From Nitrospirota bacterium (lineage in GTDB: Bacteria; Nitrospirota; Leptospirillia; Leptospirillales; Leptospirillaceae), in the NCBI GenBank assembly GCA_021785195.1, contig JAJYGC010000002.1, forward strand, positions 1 to 64,000: a DNA stretch of 64,000 nt, given 5' to 3'. The position numbers and the translations under genes were made by a program. The notes under the pieces were generated by a model, which was given only the letters and a program-made list of their open reading frames with translations, searched no databases and was not told the DNA's origin. Of the stretch, positions 54,268-61,747 are shown in pieces. Each line of letters starts with the position of its first letter. Position 1 is the first letter of the stretch.

Positions 54268-54283
54268 TCCCCTGCAAGGTTTA

Positions 54284-54955
54284 TTGGCTGCTCAAGGGAT
54301 GGATTTATCGGATTTGCCGCGTTTTGATCTAGTCATAGGCACGGACACCGGGGTCGGAAAAACAATTGTTTCGGCCTTTCTTGTGGGTAAATTGGCTGGG
54401 GAGGGAGGGATTCCCTCCTATCTGAAACCCGTTCTGACAGGGACGTCAATGTCGGATCCGGAGAGCGACCCCTCCCGCTGTAAGGCTCTTTCAGGTGTTT
54501 CTGGCCTTCAAGTGGAATGCCTTTATGTGTTCCCCGAACCTATCGATCCAATGACGGCGGCGGCCCGGGCCGGAATGCGAATCGACCCACGCCGGATCCG
54601 AAGTGAAGTCGGGCATCGGGCCTCTTCCAGTCATCTTGTTGTTGAGGGTTCCGGGGGGATCCTGTCCCCGTTTTTTCCTGATGGAAGGGGAATCCTCTCC
54701 GCCTTTACCCCCGGGGACTTGACCAGAGCCCGTGTCCATCTTGTGTCCCATCCACATCTGGGGGGGCTTTCACAATTGCTCACCTCGGTAAGGTTATTGT
54801 CGGAGATTGGGGTGGTGCCGACCATCCACCTGGTTTTCCGCCGGTGGGCGGATCCCTTTCCGCTTGCAACCTCCCTGAATCCATCGACGCTCAGGGCGCT
54901 CTTGCCGGAATATGAAATCCTTCTGCATGATTCCCATCCGTCCCCAAAAACCTGA
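54284..54955 (+). CDS. bioD: Dethiobiotin synthetase-like protein
   Basis: BioD closes the ureido ring of dethiobiotin using ATP and CO2. The 223 residues have the P-loop GTDTGVGKT at 19-27, the catalytic lysine Lys48 in SYLKPVLTGT, and VEGSGGILSPF. The downstream half is divergent. The start is TTG 54284 with an AAGG site; ATG 54299 would shorten it by five residues. No other biotin gene is adjacent, so it stands alone beside the OsmC gene. Confidence 0.82.
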   Translation: MAAQGMDLSDLPRFDLVIGTDTGVGKTIVSAFLVGKLAGEGGIPSYLKPVLTGTSMSDPESDPSRCKALSGVSGLQVECLYVFPEPIDPMTAAARAGMRIDPRRIRSEVGHRASSSHLVVEGSGGILSPFFPDGRGILSAFTPGDLTRARVHLVSHPHLGGLSQLLTSVRLLSEIGVVPTIHLVFRRWADPFPLATSLNPSTLRALLPEYEILLHDSHPSPKT

Positions 54956-54993
54956 ATAAGGAAATGGGGAGGAAATCCCTTTTACCAGGTTTT

Positions 54994-55009
54994 CCGGGGG
55001 GCTCCCCGG
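54994..55009. repeat. GC-rich hairpin after the BioD-like gene
   Basis: CCGGGG and CCCCGG form a six-base stem around GGCT. It lies in the gap between the bioD-like gene and the convergent MerR gene. No U-tract follows on the + strand, so it is a weak terminator candidate at best. The rest of the 182-base gap holds a small minus-strand open frame without a start (55013-55123). Confidence 0.3.
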
Positions 55010-55137
55010 AGCTTAACCGTCTCCATACAATGCATTCAGGGACGAGACCTCCTTTTCCAGCGTTTCAATGTCGGCTTCTCCAAAAGAAATCTCTTCAGAA
55101 ATTTGTGAGGAAGAGCCTTCTACCTAATCAATGATCG

Positions 55138-55683
55138 CTAAAATGCCGTTTCACGATTCGACCAGACCAACTCTTGAACAGTCATGTGATTTCTATTGGC
55201 CAGATGAGCGCACTGAATCGGGCTTTGCGTCCATGGTTGTTCATGTTTTTCAACGGCCTTTTTTCGGGCTTGTTCCCGCCTATTGCCCGCATGAAATTCT
55301 ACGATAACCGGGCAATCGGTTTTCAGTTTCTGGTGGGAGCACCGTGCGATGAATTTTTTCAGCAGGGAAGAAAGGGAAATCAATTCCCTGATTTGTTTTT
55401 CAAGATGGAAATTTTTTTGTTCCAGAGCTTCCTTGACCTCCGGACAGATCAGGGGGGCGTTATGGAGCAGATCCAGAAGCCCAGCAATTTCTTCGAGTGT
55501 AAATCCAATGTTCTGAAATTTACGGATCAATTGAATCCGTTGGACCGAATCTTCTGAAAAGTACCGGTACCGGTTTTCTCCCCGCATTGCTTTGGGCAAT
55601 AGCCCCAGCTTTTCATAAAGACGGACAGTATCGCTTGAAACATTCACTGTTTGAGCCAGTTTCCCCACGGTATATCGAGCCAC
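55138..55683 (-). CDS. MerR-family transcriptional regulator
   Basis: I start it at GTG 55683 (MARYTVGKLAQTVNVSSDTV), the usual MerR N-terminus, with GGGAGG eight bases upstream; open frames to ATG 55722 or 55764 overlap a likely promoter. The 181 residues have the winged helix, LYEKLGLLPKAMRGENRYRY, and a helical coil with the LICPEVKEAL and TDCPVIVEF cysteines, plus a His/Cys-containing tail. Metal sensing is possible but unproven. It converges with the bioD-like gene. Confidence 0.82.
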   Translation of the reverse strand: MARYTVGKLAQTVNVSSDTVRLYEKLGLLPKAMRGENRYRYFSEDSVQRIQLIRKFQNIGFTLEEIAGLLDLLHNAPLICPEVKEALEQKNFHLEKQIRELISLSSLLKKFIARCSHQKLKTDCPVIVEFHAGNRREQARKKAVEKHEQPWTQSPIQCAHLANRNHMTVQELVWSNRETAF

Positions 55684-55720
55684 CTCATCATCCTCCCGCG
55701 TCTTGAATGCATTCAGTTCC

Positions 55721-55752
55721 ATTCTAACCCCTTGTATCACTTCTACGGTCAA
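55721..55752 (-). promoter_or_regulatory. MerR-type promoter with a long spacer
   Basis: On the minus strand TTGACC (55752-55747) is followed after 20 bases by TAGAAT (55726-55721), or after 19 by TTAGAA. Spacers of 19-20 are the hallmark of promoters that MerR activators twist into shape. It lies 38 bases upstream of the MerR GTG, so the regulator may control itself. Confidence 0.45.
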
Positions 55753-56006
55753 GTATTTCCTCATTGCTTGTGAGCATTTACCCCTATCCCTTCATCTGAA
55801 TAACCAGGAGCAGGATTTGAGGCATGATGCGCGTGGCTTGGGTGTTGTGACCAAAGCGATGAAATCTGGGCCGGGTCTTATCTATGGCAAGGGGGCCTTT
55901 CTCTGGAAATAAGGTAGTCACCTTTTGTTTTTTATGTTTAATTCAATGCTTTTTAAATAATGATTAATTTAATTAATTGTATTTTTTAATAATTAAACTT
56001 TATATA
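55753..56006. other. Intergenic control region upstream of the accessory cassette
   Basis: No gene is supported here; a 69-codon frame at 55703-55912 lacks a ribosome-binding site and overlaps the MerR promoter. From about 55920 the DNA becomes very AT-rich and contains repeated TTAATT motifs (55938, 55964, 55969, 55973) and one AATTAA at 55991. These could be operators for the ribbon-helix-helix protein. Confidence 0.5.
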
Positions 56007-56034
56007 TTGCATGATTATAAAATGATGCTACAAT
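56007..56034 (+). promoter_or_regulatory. Promoter giving an apparently leaderless transcript
   Basis: TTGCAT (56007-56012) and TACAAT (56029-56034) are 16 bases apart. Transcription would start at about 56040-56041, which is the ATG of the ribbon-helix-helix gene. No Shine-Dalgarno precedes that ATG, consistent with a leaderless message. Confidence 0.45.
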
Positions 56035-56040
56035 GACGCC

Positions 56041-56226
56041 ATGAAGAGAACAACACTTCGGATCGATACTGCGATTTATGAAAAAATAAAATTTATCGCA
56101 GTAAAAAATAAGCGATCAATAAACAATGAAATAGCCTTCGCGCTTTCTGAGTATATCCTGAGTTTTTTAGATAAATCAGGACTCATTGAGCACGATGAAA
56201 AAACCGGGGATGACTCAATTTCTTAA
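56041..56226 (+). CDS. Ribbon-helix-helix DNA-binding protein (Arc/CopG type)
   Basis: The 61-residue protein starts KRTTLRIDTAIYEKIKFIAV, continues KNKRSINNEIAFALSEYI and ends in an acidic tail. A beta strand with TLRI followed by two helices is the ribbon-helix-helix fold, which acts as a dimer or tetramer on DNA repeats. Such proteins regulate plasmid, toxin-antitoxin or mobilisation genes. It is the first gene of the + strand cassette and probably controls it. The surrounding DNA is markedly AT-rich, hinting at a foreign origin. Confidence 0.75.
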   Translation: MKRTTLRIDTAIYEKIKFIAVKNKRSINNEIAFALSEYILSFLDKSGLIEHDEKTGDDSIS

Positions 56227-56282
56227 TCTCCGTGTTCTCACTAAAGTATTTTTTTATTAACAATAAAAAGGAGAAAAATTAA

Positions 56283-56606
56283 ATGATCACCAAAAAAACT
56301 CTGCTCCAAATTTCGAGGTCGGTCGAAGAGTATTACGAGATGCTCGCCCACCTCCAGCAAAACAACGATCAGATGTCGGAACTTCAGCGGAGAGGTGTGG
56401 AGATCACTACCCAGCGGCTGGAGGTTGTCAAAGGGCTGGAAGATACCCATTCGCTTCTGGCAGAGATCAAAACACGTCAGCAGGCTCTTGTGACCAAGGA
56501 GCGGGAACTTGCGGCACTTGAGCAGTCAATCATGGATCGGGTGAGGATGATTGCTGATGATACGAAAGCCATTCTGACAAAGCTGTCCGAAGGACTTGAA
56601 GAATAG
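56283..56606 (+). CDS. Coiled-coil protein of the accessory cassette
   Basis: The 107-residue protein is almost all helix, with heptad-like leucines and many Glu, Gln and Arg residues (LLQISRSVEEYYEMLAHLQQ, LRLEVV-type stretch, RELAALEQSIMDRVRMIADD). No catalytic motif is seen. The ATG at 56283 follows AAAAAGGAGAAAAATTAA, a strong site. It overlaps nothing but lies 57 bases after the regulator and ten before the membrane-protein gene. A structural or partner role is inferred. Confidence 0.7.
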   Translation: MITKKTLLQISRSVEEYYEMLAHLQQNNDQMSELQRRGVEITTQRLEVVKGLEDTHSLLAEIKTRQQALVTKERELAALEQSIMDRVRMIADDTKAILTKLSEGLEE

Positions 56607-56616
56607 GAGATCAAGC

Positions 56617-57669
56617 ATGAATGCTTTTCGATCGGATAAATTCGATCCGGAAAAGGTTCTTCCTCCGCTTCCGGTCGAAGATTCTGCCTACGGATCAGAG
56701 GCCAATGTCAGGGAGATCGGTGAAAAGGACGGAAAGGGCAGAATACCGGAAATGACGGCCTATGCCCCGTCCCAGTTCGAATTGGGAATCCTTTCTCACG
56801 GAGAAACCAGAGTCAATCGGATTGTTGAGGCTGCACAGGAATCGCGGGCAAAAATCAACAAAACCTTGCAACCAGTGGTCTCCCGGCTTACCAATCTCAA
56901 TATGAGGTGGAGGAATGTCAGCTCCCGGGTTGAAGAACGGAAAAAAGTTCTGGATCGGGATTTTGTTGTCCCTCTGAATAAGGTTTTTCATTGGGGAATC
57001 ATCATTTTTCTCGGATTGGGAGAGTTCCCGCTCAATGCCATCGTTTTCAGGATGTTTGGTGAGCCAGAGTTGATGACATATATCATGAGCTCGACGCTGG
57101 CTGTCACGATTCCTCTTCTCGCCATGTACAGCGGTATCCAGGTCCGCCATGGAGTTCCGCGGGTTGCCGGCAACATCATTGTGGGAACGTTGATGCCGGT
57201 GTCGATTGGAGGGGCACTCGGCGCGGTCACTTATGTCCGCTCGGTTTATCTGGAAACGGGAGGCCATATTCAAAGTGCAATGGGTTCGGATCCCAAAGCA
57301 CTGGGTTATTCGATCTTTGCGTTGAATTTGCTGGTGTTTTCCGCCGCGCTTGTAACGTCCTACCTCTCTCACGATCCGGACGAGCAGCTGGATCATCTCA
57401 GACGGGGAATCATTGCTGTTGAGACCAAAAGAAAGCCTCTCCTGATCCAGTATTCAGAGACCGCAAGTCGGCTGAATGCCGTGTTGCGTGTTGCCACTGC
57501 CAGGATTGATGCGGAGCGGGCACATACCCTCTCATTGATTTATCTTTACCGGCAGGCCAATACCAACGCAAGAAGTCCGAATCCAGTCCCTCTCGTATTT
57601 AATCGGCCACCGGAGTTTCCCGTTGCCAAGCTATGGGATTCGGTTACAGAAAACCCGGATGAAGTCTAA
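56617..57669 (+). CDS. Polytopic membrane protein of the accessory cassette
   Basis: The start is ATG 56617, with AGGAG seven bases upstream, giving 350 residues. The N-terminal 120 residues are hydrophilic with a helical, charged stretch (RVNRIVEAAQESRAKINKTL). About four membrane segments follow between residues 125 and 250 (VFHWGIIIFLGLGEFPLNAI, TLAVTIPLLAMYSGI, NIIVGTLMPVSIGGALGAVT, YSIFALNLLVFSAALVTSYL). A soluble helical tail ends the protein. I recognise no family. It likely anchors a complex with the flanking coiled-coil and VWA-like proteins. Confidence 0.72.
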   Translation: MNAFRSDKFDPEKVLPPLPVEDSAYGSEANVREIGEKDGKGRIPEMTAYAPSQFELGILSHGETRVNRIVEAAQESRAKINKTLQPVVSRLTNLNMRWRNVSSRVEERKKVLDRDFVVPLNKVFHWGIIIFLGLGEFPLNAIVFRMFGEPELMTYIMSSTLAVTIPLLAMYSGIQVRHGVPRVAGNIIVGTLMPVSIGGALGAVTYVRSVYLETGGHIQSAMGSDPKALGYSIFALNLLVFSAALVTSYLSHDPDEQLDHLRRGIIAVETKRKPLLIQYSETASRLNAVLRVATARIDAERAHTLSLIYLYRQANTNARSPNPVPLVFNRPPEFPVAKLWDSVTENPDEV

Positions 57670-57687
57670 ATCCAAGGAGAGCGTTTG

Positions 57688-58551
57688 ATGTGGTATCGAC
57701 GATTTTCGCAATTGGTGATCGTGCTCCTTTTGGCCACTTCGGTTTCCTGTTCGCACCATGGAAAAAATGGCGGATCCGGAAAGGACCCTTCGGGAAACCC
57801 CGTAGGGCAGGGGTCTTCAGAAGAAAGGATGCCGGGTCACAAGACCATTGTGGTCCTTCTGGACAAGACAGCCAGTGTGAAAGACCAGAACACGGTTTTT
57901 TCAGAGGCTCTTTCACGGATTATCGATGGGCTCCAGGCCGGAGACAAATTCCGGCTTGCGCTGATCACCGGAGCATCGGATGCCAACTTTGATTTTGTCG
58001 CGAAGCTGGATATGAAGAAGGCGCCTCCTTTTAATCCTTTGGTTACCAATGAAGCCGTCTACCGAGATACGGTTGAGAAGGAGTCGGCCCAAAGCAAACA
58101 GGAGGTTTTGGATCTGAAAGCCAAGGTCAAGGGCATTTTGCTTTCAAAGCCAAACGCGCAAAGCACGGATCTGTTTGGGGCCATCTATACCACAAGCCTG
58201 TTTTTTGATAAGGACCCGAACCAGAAAATTCTGCTCATCCTCTCAGACATGATTGAGGAAGACCCAAATTGGAGATTCAATCACCTGCGCTGGAATGCCC
58301 ATATCCGAAAGGTCATTTTGGAACACCAGAAAAAGCTGGGCCTGATTCCGAATATGTCCAATACCTGTGTCTATGTTGTTGGTGCCAAGGCTCCGAATCT
58401 CGACATGCTCCAGAATATCCGTTTTTTCTGGACCGAGTATTTTGAGGAGGCGCATGCGGGATTTTCGATGGACCGATATGCCCATACCTTGCTCCACTGG
58501 CCACCGTCGAGTGGATGCGGGCAGTTCCATCCTGTCAAAGGACTGCAGTGA
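57688..58551 (+). CDS. VWA-like lipoprotein of the accessory cassette
   Basis: The start is ATG 57688 with AAGGAGA seven bases upstream, giving 287 residues. The signal ends in LLLATSVSC; Cys21 would be lipidated, though Ser at -3 is unusual. After a Gly/Ser-rich linker, KTIVVLLDKTASVKDQ gives a MIDAS-like Asp59, Thr61 and Ser63. LQAGDKFRLALITG and ILLILSDMIEEDP complete a von Willebrand A-like fold. Such domains bind partner proteins through a metal. It lies 18 bases after the membrane-protein gene. Confidence 0.72.
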   Translation: MWYRRFSQLVIVLLLATSVSCSHHGKNGGSGKDPSGNPVGQGSSEERMPGHKTIVVLLDKTASVKDQNTVFSEALSRIIDGLQAGDKFRLALITGASDANFDFVAKLDMKKAPPFNPLVTNEAVYRDTVEKESAQSKQEVLDLKAKVKGILLSKPNAQSTDLFGAIYTTSLFFDKDPNQKILLILSDMIEEDPNWRFNHLRWNAHIRKVILEHQKKLGLIPNMSNTCVYVVGAKAPNLDMLQNIRFFWTEYFEEAHAGFSMDRYAHTLLHWPPSSGCGQFHPVKGLQ

Positions 58552-58552
58552 A

Positions 58553-58756
58553 ATGGTCCGATTGTTAACGAGGCTGGCTGAATTCTTCGGCTTTAAACCC
58601 CGTAAGAAGAAAGAGGGATCTCGATTGCCTGAGTTCAATCATGCAAATCAAGGAATGGATGACAAGGTATTGAAGGTGATCGCTGATCTTGGCGGGCCCA
58701 GGAGGTCAGGCCATTCACGGGATAAAAAAGGTCAAAGGATTTTCGATCGCCGGTGA
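58553..58756 (+). CDS. Small basic protein of the accessory cassette
   Basis: The 67-residue frame (MVRLLTRLAEFFGFKPRKKK) begins one base after the VWA gene stop and ends at TGA 58754-58756. It has an amphipathic N-terminus and a basic body, with no known domain. An AAGGA lies about 10 bases before the ATG. The tight junction favours a real gene, but its shortness leaves doubt. Confidence 0.5.
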   Translation: MVRLLTRLAEFFGFKPRKKKEGSRLPEFNHANQGMDDKVLKVIADLGGPRRSGHSRDKKGQRIFDRR

Positions 58757-58836
58757 TTGTCCGGAGTGGGATGAATGGTGTCCTTTGTTGATTTCCAGAG
58801 GTTTGAACCGATCAAAAATTCTTAAGGAGAAACAAG

Positions 58837-59169
58837 ATGGATCCAGAAATTCGTTATCGGGTGATTGACCCATATAACGATGACATCAGTTATACGTTCA
58901 AGAGCAAGGAGGAGGCCAAGGAGTACATCGGCAAGTCTTATCCGGCGATGCGAAAGGCCATGGCCTATATCTTTAGGATGGAGGAGGTCGAGGTCATTAA
59001 ATTGGTCACCCGTGCTCACCTGCTCCATATTCTTGCAGAACTCAAGAGCAATGGAATTCACATTGAGGCAGAGGGCTCGGCCGGTTTGGAAGAAAGGATT
59101 GGGGAAGAGGATCTGGCTGAATTCGCGGATTTCTTCCATAAGAGGTTCCAGTTTTTCAAAGATCAGTGA
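58837..59169 (+). CDS. Small acidic protein of the accessory cassette
   Basis: I do not recognise this 110-residue protein. It begins MDPEIRYRVIDPYNDDISYT and has helix-rich stretches with many Glu and Lys (AKEYIGKSYPAMRKAMAYIF, EEDLAEFADFFHKRFQFF). It looks cytoplasmic and globular. AAGGAGAAACAAG precedes the ATG, a strong site. A terminator-like hairpin follows at 59175-59204, so it is probably the last gene of the cassette. Confidence 0.65.
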   Translation: MDPEIRYRVIDPYNDDISYTFKSKEEAKEYIGKSYPAMRKAMAYIFRMEEVEVIKLVTRAHLLHILAELKSNGIHIEAEGSAGLEERIGEEDLAEFADFFHKRFQFFKDQ

Positions 59170-59174
59170 TTCCC

Positions 59175-59204
59175 AAAACATTTAAGCTTCCAAAATGTTT
59201 TTTA
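59175..59204 (+). terminator. Intrinsic terminator of the accessory cassette
   Basis: AAAACATTT (59175-59183) and AAATGTTTT (59193-59201) form a nine-base stem with a nine-base loop. Further thymines follow the stem, although an A interrupts them at 59204. It lies six bases after the stop of the last cassette gene. Confidence 0.5.
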
Positions 59205-59206
59205 TC

Positions 59207-59234
59207 CCTGGGGTGCTCCCATAAGAGCCCCAGG
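59207..59234. terminator. Second, GC-rich hairpin after the cassette
   Basis: CCTGGGG (59207-59213) and CCCCAGG (59228-59234) pair perfectly. An alternative inner pairing of GCTC with GAGC extends the structure. It is followed by TGGTCTTT. Together with the preceding hairpin it could make a strong double stop. Confidence 0.45.
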
Positions 59235-59871
59235 TGGTCTTTCAAAAATCAAGTCCTTCCTCGGAAAAAGAACCCCATTGGGGGGGTAACCTCAAACGTG
59301 TTTGCTAACTTGATTCCCTTGCCCGATATTCCCACTTGCTAGATGCACTCCCAGTAAAGAACAACCCTTTTATTGTTCTCCCTGTAAATCAAACCACTGT
59401 ATTAATGGTCAGATAGAAGCATATTTTAATATATTAATTGACTTAATTTTAATTAATATATTGTTAAATATCATTCATATAAATTTAAAAAAAATGATCG
59501 TACAATTTCTTATTTTCTTATTTATTTTTATTTATTTTTTTAAAAATTTTTTTTATGCTTGATTTTGGTTAAATGGATGGTACTATTTATTGCATATAAA
59601 ATTACTGTTAGATAGGTTTTTTTGAATATATTTTAATGGATTTCCGGATTATTATCTCGATCATTCTTGTGAGAATGAAAGGTGCTCTCCTGAAAAACCT
59701 CTGTCGGCAATTATATCATATATTTAAATTATTGTATTAACATGAAGGCATAACTCTATTTTTGGAAATGAAGGTAATTTCTGAAAGTGTTCCACCCCTA
59801 TCTGCTTGAAGATGACTTTCCGGATAGTGTTTGCCCGCGCATTCATTGTTTTGGGATTTTAAGGGGGTTTG
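59235..59871. other. AT-rich intergenic region upstream of the histidine kinase gene
   Basis: No gene is supported in these roughly 640 bases. A small ACCCC/GGGGT hairpin lies near 59273-59289. The stretch 59420-59640 is extremely AT-rich and contains the inverted repeat at 59428-59462. No tRNA or known RNA family was recognised. The kinase promoter must lie here. Confidence 0.6.
59428..59462. repeat. Perfect 12-base inverted repeat in AT-rich DNA
   Basis: AATATATTAATT (59428-59439) and AATTAATATATT (59451-59462) are perfect inverse complements around an 11-base spacer. The block contains three TTAATT copies (59434, 59443, 59449), the same hexamer repeated upstream of the cassette at 55938-55978. 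Confidence 0.6.
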
Positions 59872-61653
59872 ATGAAACCTGAACGAATTGCGGCGTGGGG
59901 AATCGTCCTTGCGTTTGCCATCATGACCGGGATCGCCGTTTTTTCCTACCGGAGCATCAATTCCTTTGTTCACAGCTCCATTCGTGTGGATCGTGCCTAC
60001 AAGGTCTTAATGGCCATTGATCGGCTGATGTCCGACCTTCAGGACGCTGAGACGGGGGAAAGAGGATTTGTCATTACTGGAATGACTTCATACCTTGTTC
60101 CCTATAAGAGTGCCCTCTCCAATGTTGGCTCCGATTTGAGGTTCCTTTCGGAAGCGCTCTCTGATCATCCCCATGAAAAGAGGTTGGTTGGTTCTCTCCA
60201 AGAGATGATTCGACATCGCCTTTCCTATTCGAGTGCCGATATTTACCTTCGTCATCAGTCTATCTCTTCCGATCCAGAACGCACCCGACAGCTCATGGAT
60301 TATGGAAAGTCTGACATGGACCGGATCCGAAAGGTCATGTCGGAGATGAAGTCACATGAGTTAAACCTGCTGGAGCAAAGAGCCAAGGCCGTCGATTACA
60401 GAAAAGAGACTGCCCTGTTTGCCATTGTCGCTGGCAATATATTGTCCTTTGGTATGATCGGGGCATCGATCCTGTTTTTGATCAAGGAGTTGGCCCGCAG
60501 ATTGTCGGCCGAAGAGAAACTCAGGAAAAACTCACAAGAGTTGCAGGATCTTTATGATAACGCACCCAGCGGATATCATTCGGTCGATCCGGACGGTCTC
60601 ATCGTCCGAATCAATCAGACGGAATTGAACTGGCTCGGATATTTAAAAGAGGAGATCGAAGGGAAAAAGCATGTTTGGGACCTGATGACTCCTGAATCCG
60701 GGTTGCGTTATCAGGGAGCCTTTCAGAACTTGAAAACGACTGGGTTCATTCATGATCTGGAACTCGAAATGGTCAAGAAGGATCGCTCGATTCTTCAGGT
60801 GATTTTCAATGCAACGGCGATTCGGAGTCTTTCCGGAGAGTTTCTGATGAGTCGTTCCGTGGTATTTGATAATACAGATAGAAAGTTAGCCGAAAAGCAG
60901 ATTCTGGACCTCAATAAGGAACTGAGTGTCAGGGCCCTTCAATTGGAATCCAGCAACAAGGAGCTTGAAGGGTTCAGTTATTCTGTATCCCATGATCTCC
61001 GGTCCCCACTTCGGGCCATTGACGGTTTCTCAAGGATCCTCCTGGAAGATTACGGAAAGGTCCTGGATCAGGAAGGGATCCGAATCCTCGGAGTAATTCG
61101 TGCGAACAGCCAGAAAATGGGATCTCTCATTGATGACCTTCTCGCTTTTTCCCGGTTGGGTCGGAAACGTCTGGAGGGTCATCTTGTGGAGATGGAAGCC
61201 CTGGCGAAGGCGGCCTATGAGGAAGTCGCTTCAAAGGATTCACCATCGTCCAGGATCAACTTCGGGACCCTGCCTCCTGTCTGGGGAGATCAATCACTTC
61301 TTTACCAGGTCTGGGTCAATCTTTTGGCGAATGCGGTGAAGTTCAGTGGAAAGGTCCAGAATCCCATGGTCACAGTCGAAGGAGTGCAGAAAGGGGATGA
61401 GGTTGTTTATTCTGTTCGGGATAACGGGGTTGGTTTTGACATGCAATATTCCGGAAAATTGTTCGGAGTTTTCCAACGCCTCCATTCTGCTGAAGAGTTC
61501 CCGGGTACGGGAGTCGGACTGGCAATTGTGCAGCGGGTGGTTTCACGGCATGGAGGTCGGGTTTGGGCAGAGGGAGAGGAGGGAAATGGTGCGACTTTTT
61601 CGTTTAGTCTTCCCCTTCATCCGGTAGAGTGTTCACCGGCGGTTTCGCCATAG
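59872..61653 (+). CDS. CHASE3-PAS hybrid-free sensor histidine kinase
   Basis: The start is ATG 59872, with AAGGGGG just upstream, giving 593 residues. TM1 is at about 8-26, a CHASE3-type periplasmic domain follows (DAETGERGFVITG at 58-70), and TM2 is at about 181-204. A PAS domain spans about 225-335. The kinase core has His374 in YSVSHDLRSPLRAI, the N-box VNLLANAVKFS, DNGVGFD and GTGVGLAI. The arrangement is that of Cph1-like kinases. It is likely partnered with the response regulator encoded 94 bases downstream. Confidence 0.9.
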   Translation: MKPERIAAWGIVLAFAIMTGIAVFSYRSINSFVHSSIRVDRAYKVLMAIDRLMSDLQDAETGERGFVITGMTSYLVPYKSALSNVGSDLRFLSEALSDHPHEKRLVGSLQEMIRHRLSYSSADIYLRHQSISSDPERTRQLMDYGKSDMDRIRKVMSEMKSHELNLLEQRAKAVDYRKETALFAIVAGNILSFGMIGASILFLIKELARRLSAEEKLRKNSQELQDLYDNAPSGYHSVDPDGLIVRINQTELNWLGYLKEEIEGKKHVWDLMTPESGLRYQGAFQNLKTTGFIHDLELEMVKKDRSILQVIFNATAIRSLSGEFLMSRSVVFDNTDRKLAEKQILDLNKELSVRALQLESSNKELEGFSYSVSHDLRSPLRAIDGFSRILLEDYGKVLDQEGIRILGVIRANSQKMGSLIDDLLAFSRLGRKRLEGHLVEMEALAKAAYEEVASKDSPSSRINFGTLPPVWGDQSLLYQVWVNLLANAVKFSGKVQNPMVTVEGVQKGDEVVYSVRDNGVGFDMQYSGKLFGVFQRLHSAEEFPGTGVGLAIVQRVVSRHGGRVWAEGEEGNGATFSFSLPLHPVECSPAVSP

Positions 61654-61747
61654 GTGACGGTCATTTTGAGATTGAACGCGATTCGATCGAAAAAGGGAGA
61701 CACCAATGATGGTAGGTGGCCGATCAATCAGGAGGAGGTAAGGACTG

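Noticed and set aside
55703-55912. A 69-codon plus-strand frame upstream of the cassette
   Set aside because: It lacks a ribosome-binding site, overlaps the MerR promoter and the MerR gene end, and has no coding signature.
56695-57396. A 233-codon minus-strand frame inside the cassette membrane protein
   Set aside because: The plus-strand frame has a strong ribosome-binding site and membrane segments; the minus frame is Arg/His-rich and looks like a shadow.
59235-59871. Possible RNA gene or riboswitch before the histidine kinase gene
   Set aside because: I looked for tRNA, c-di-GMP riboswitch and other known cores and saw none; the AT-rich composition explains the small hairpins.
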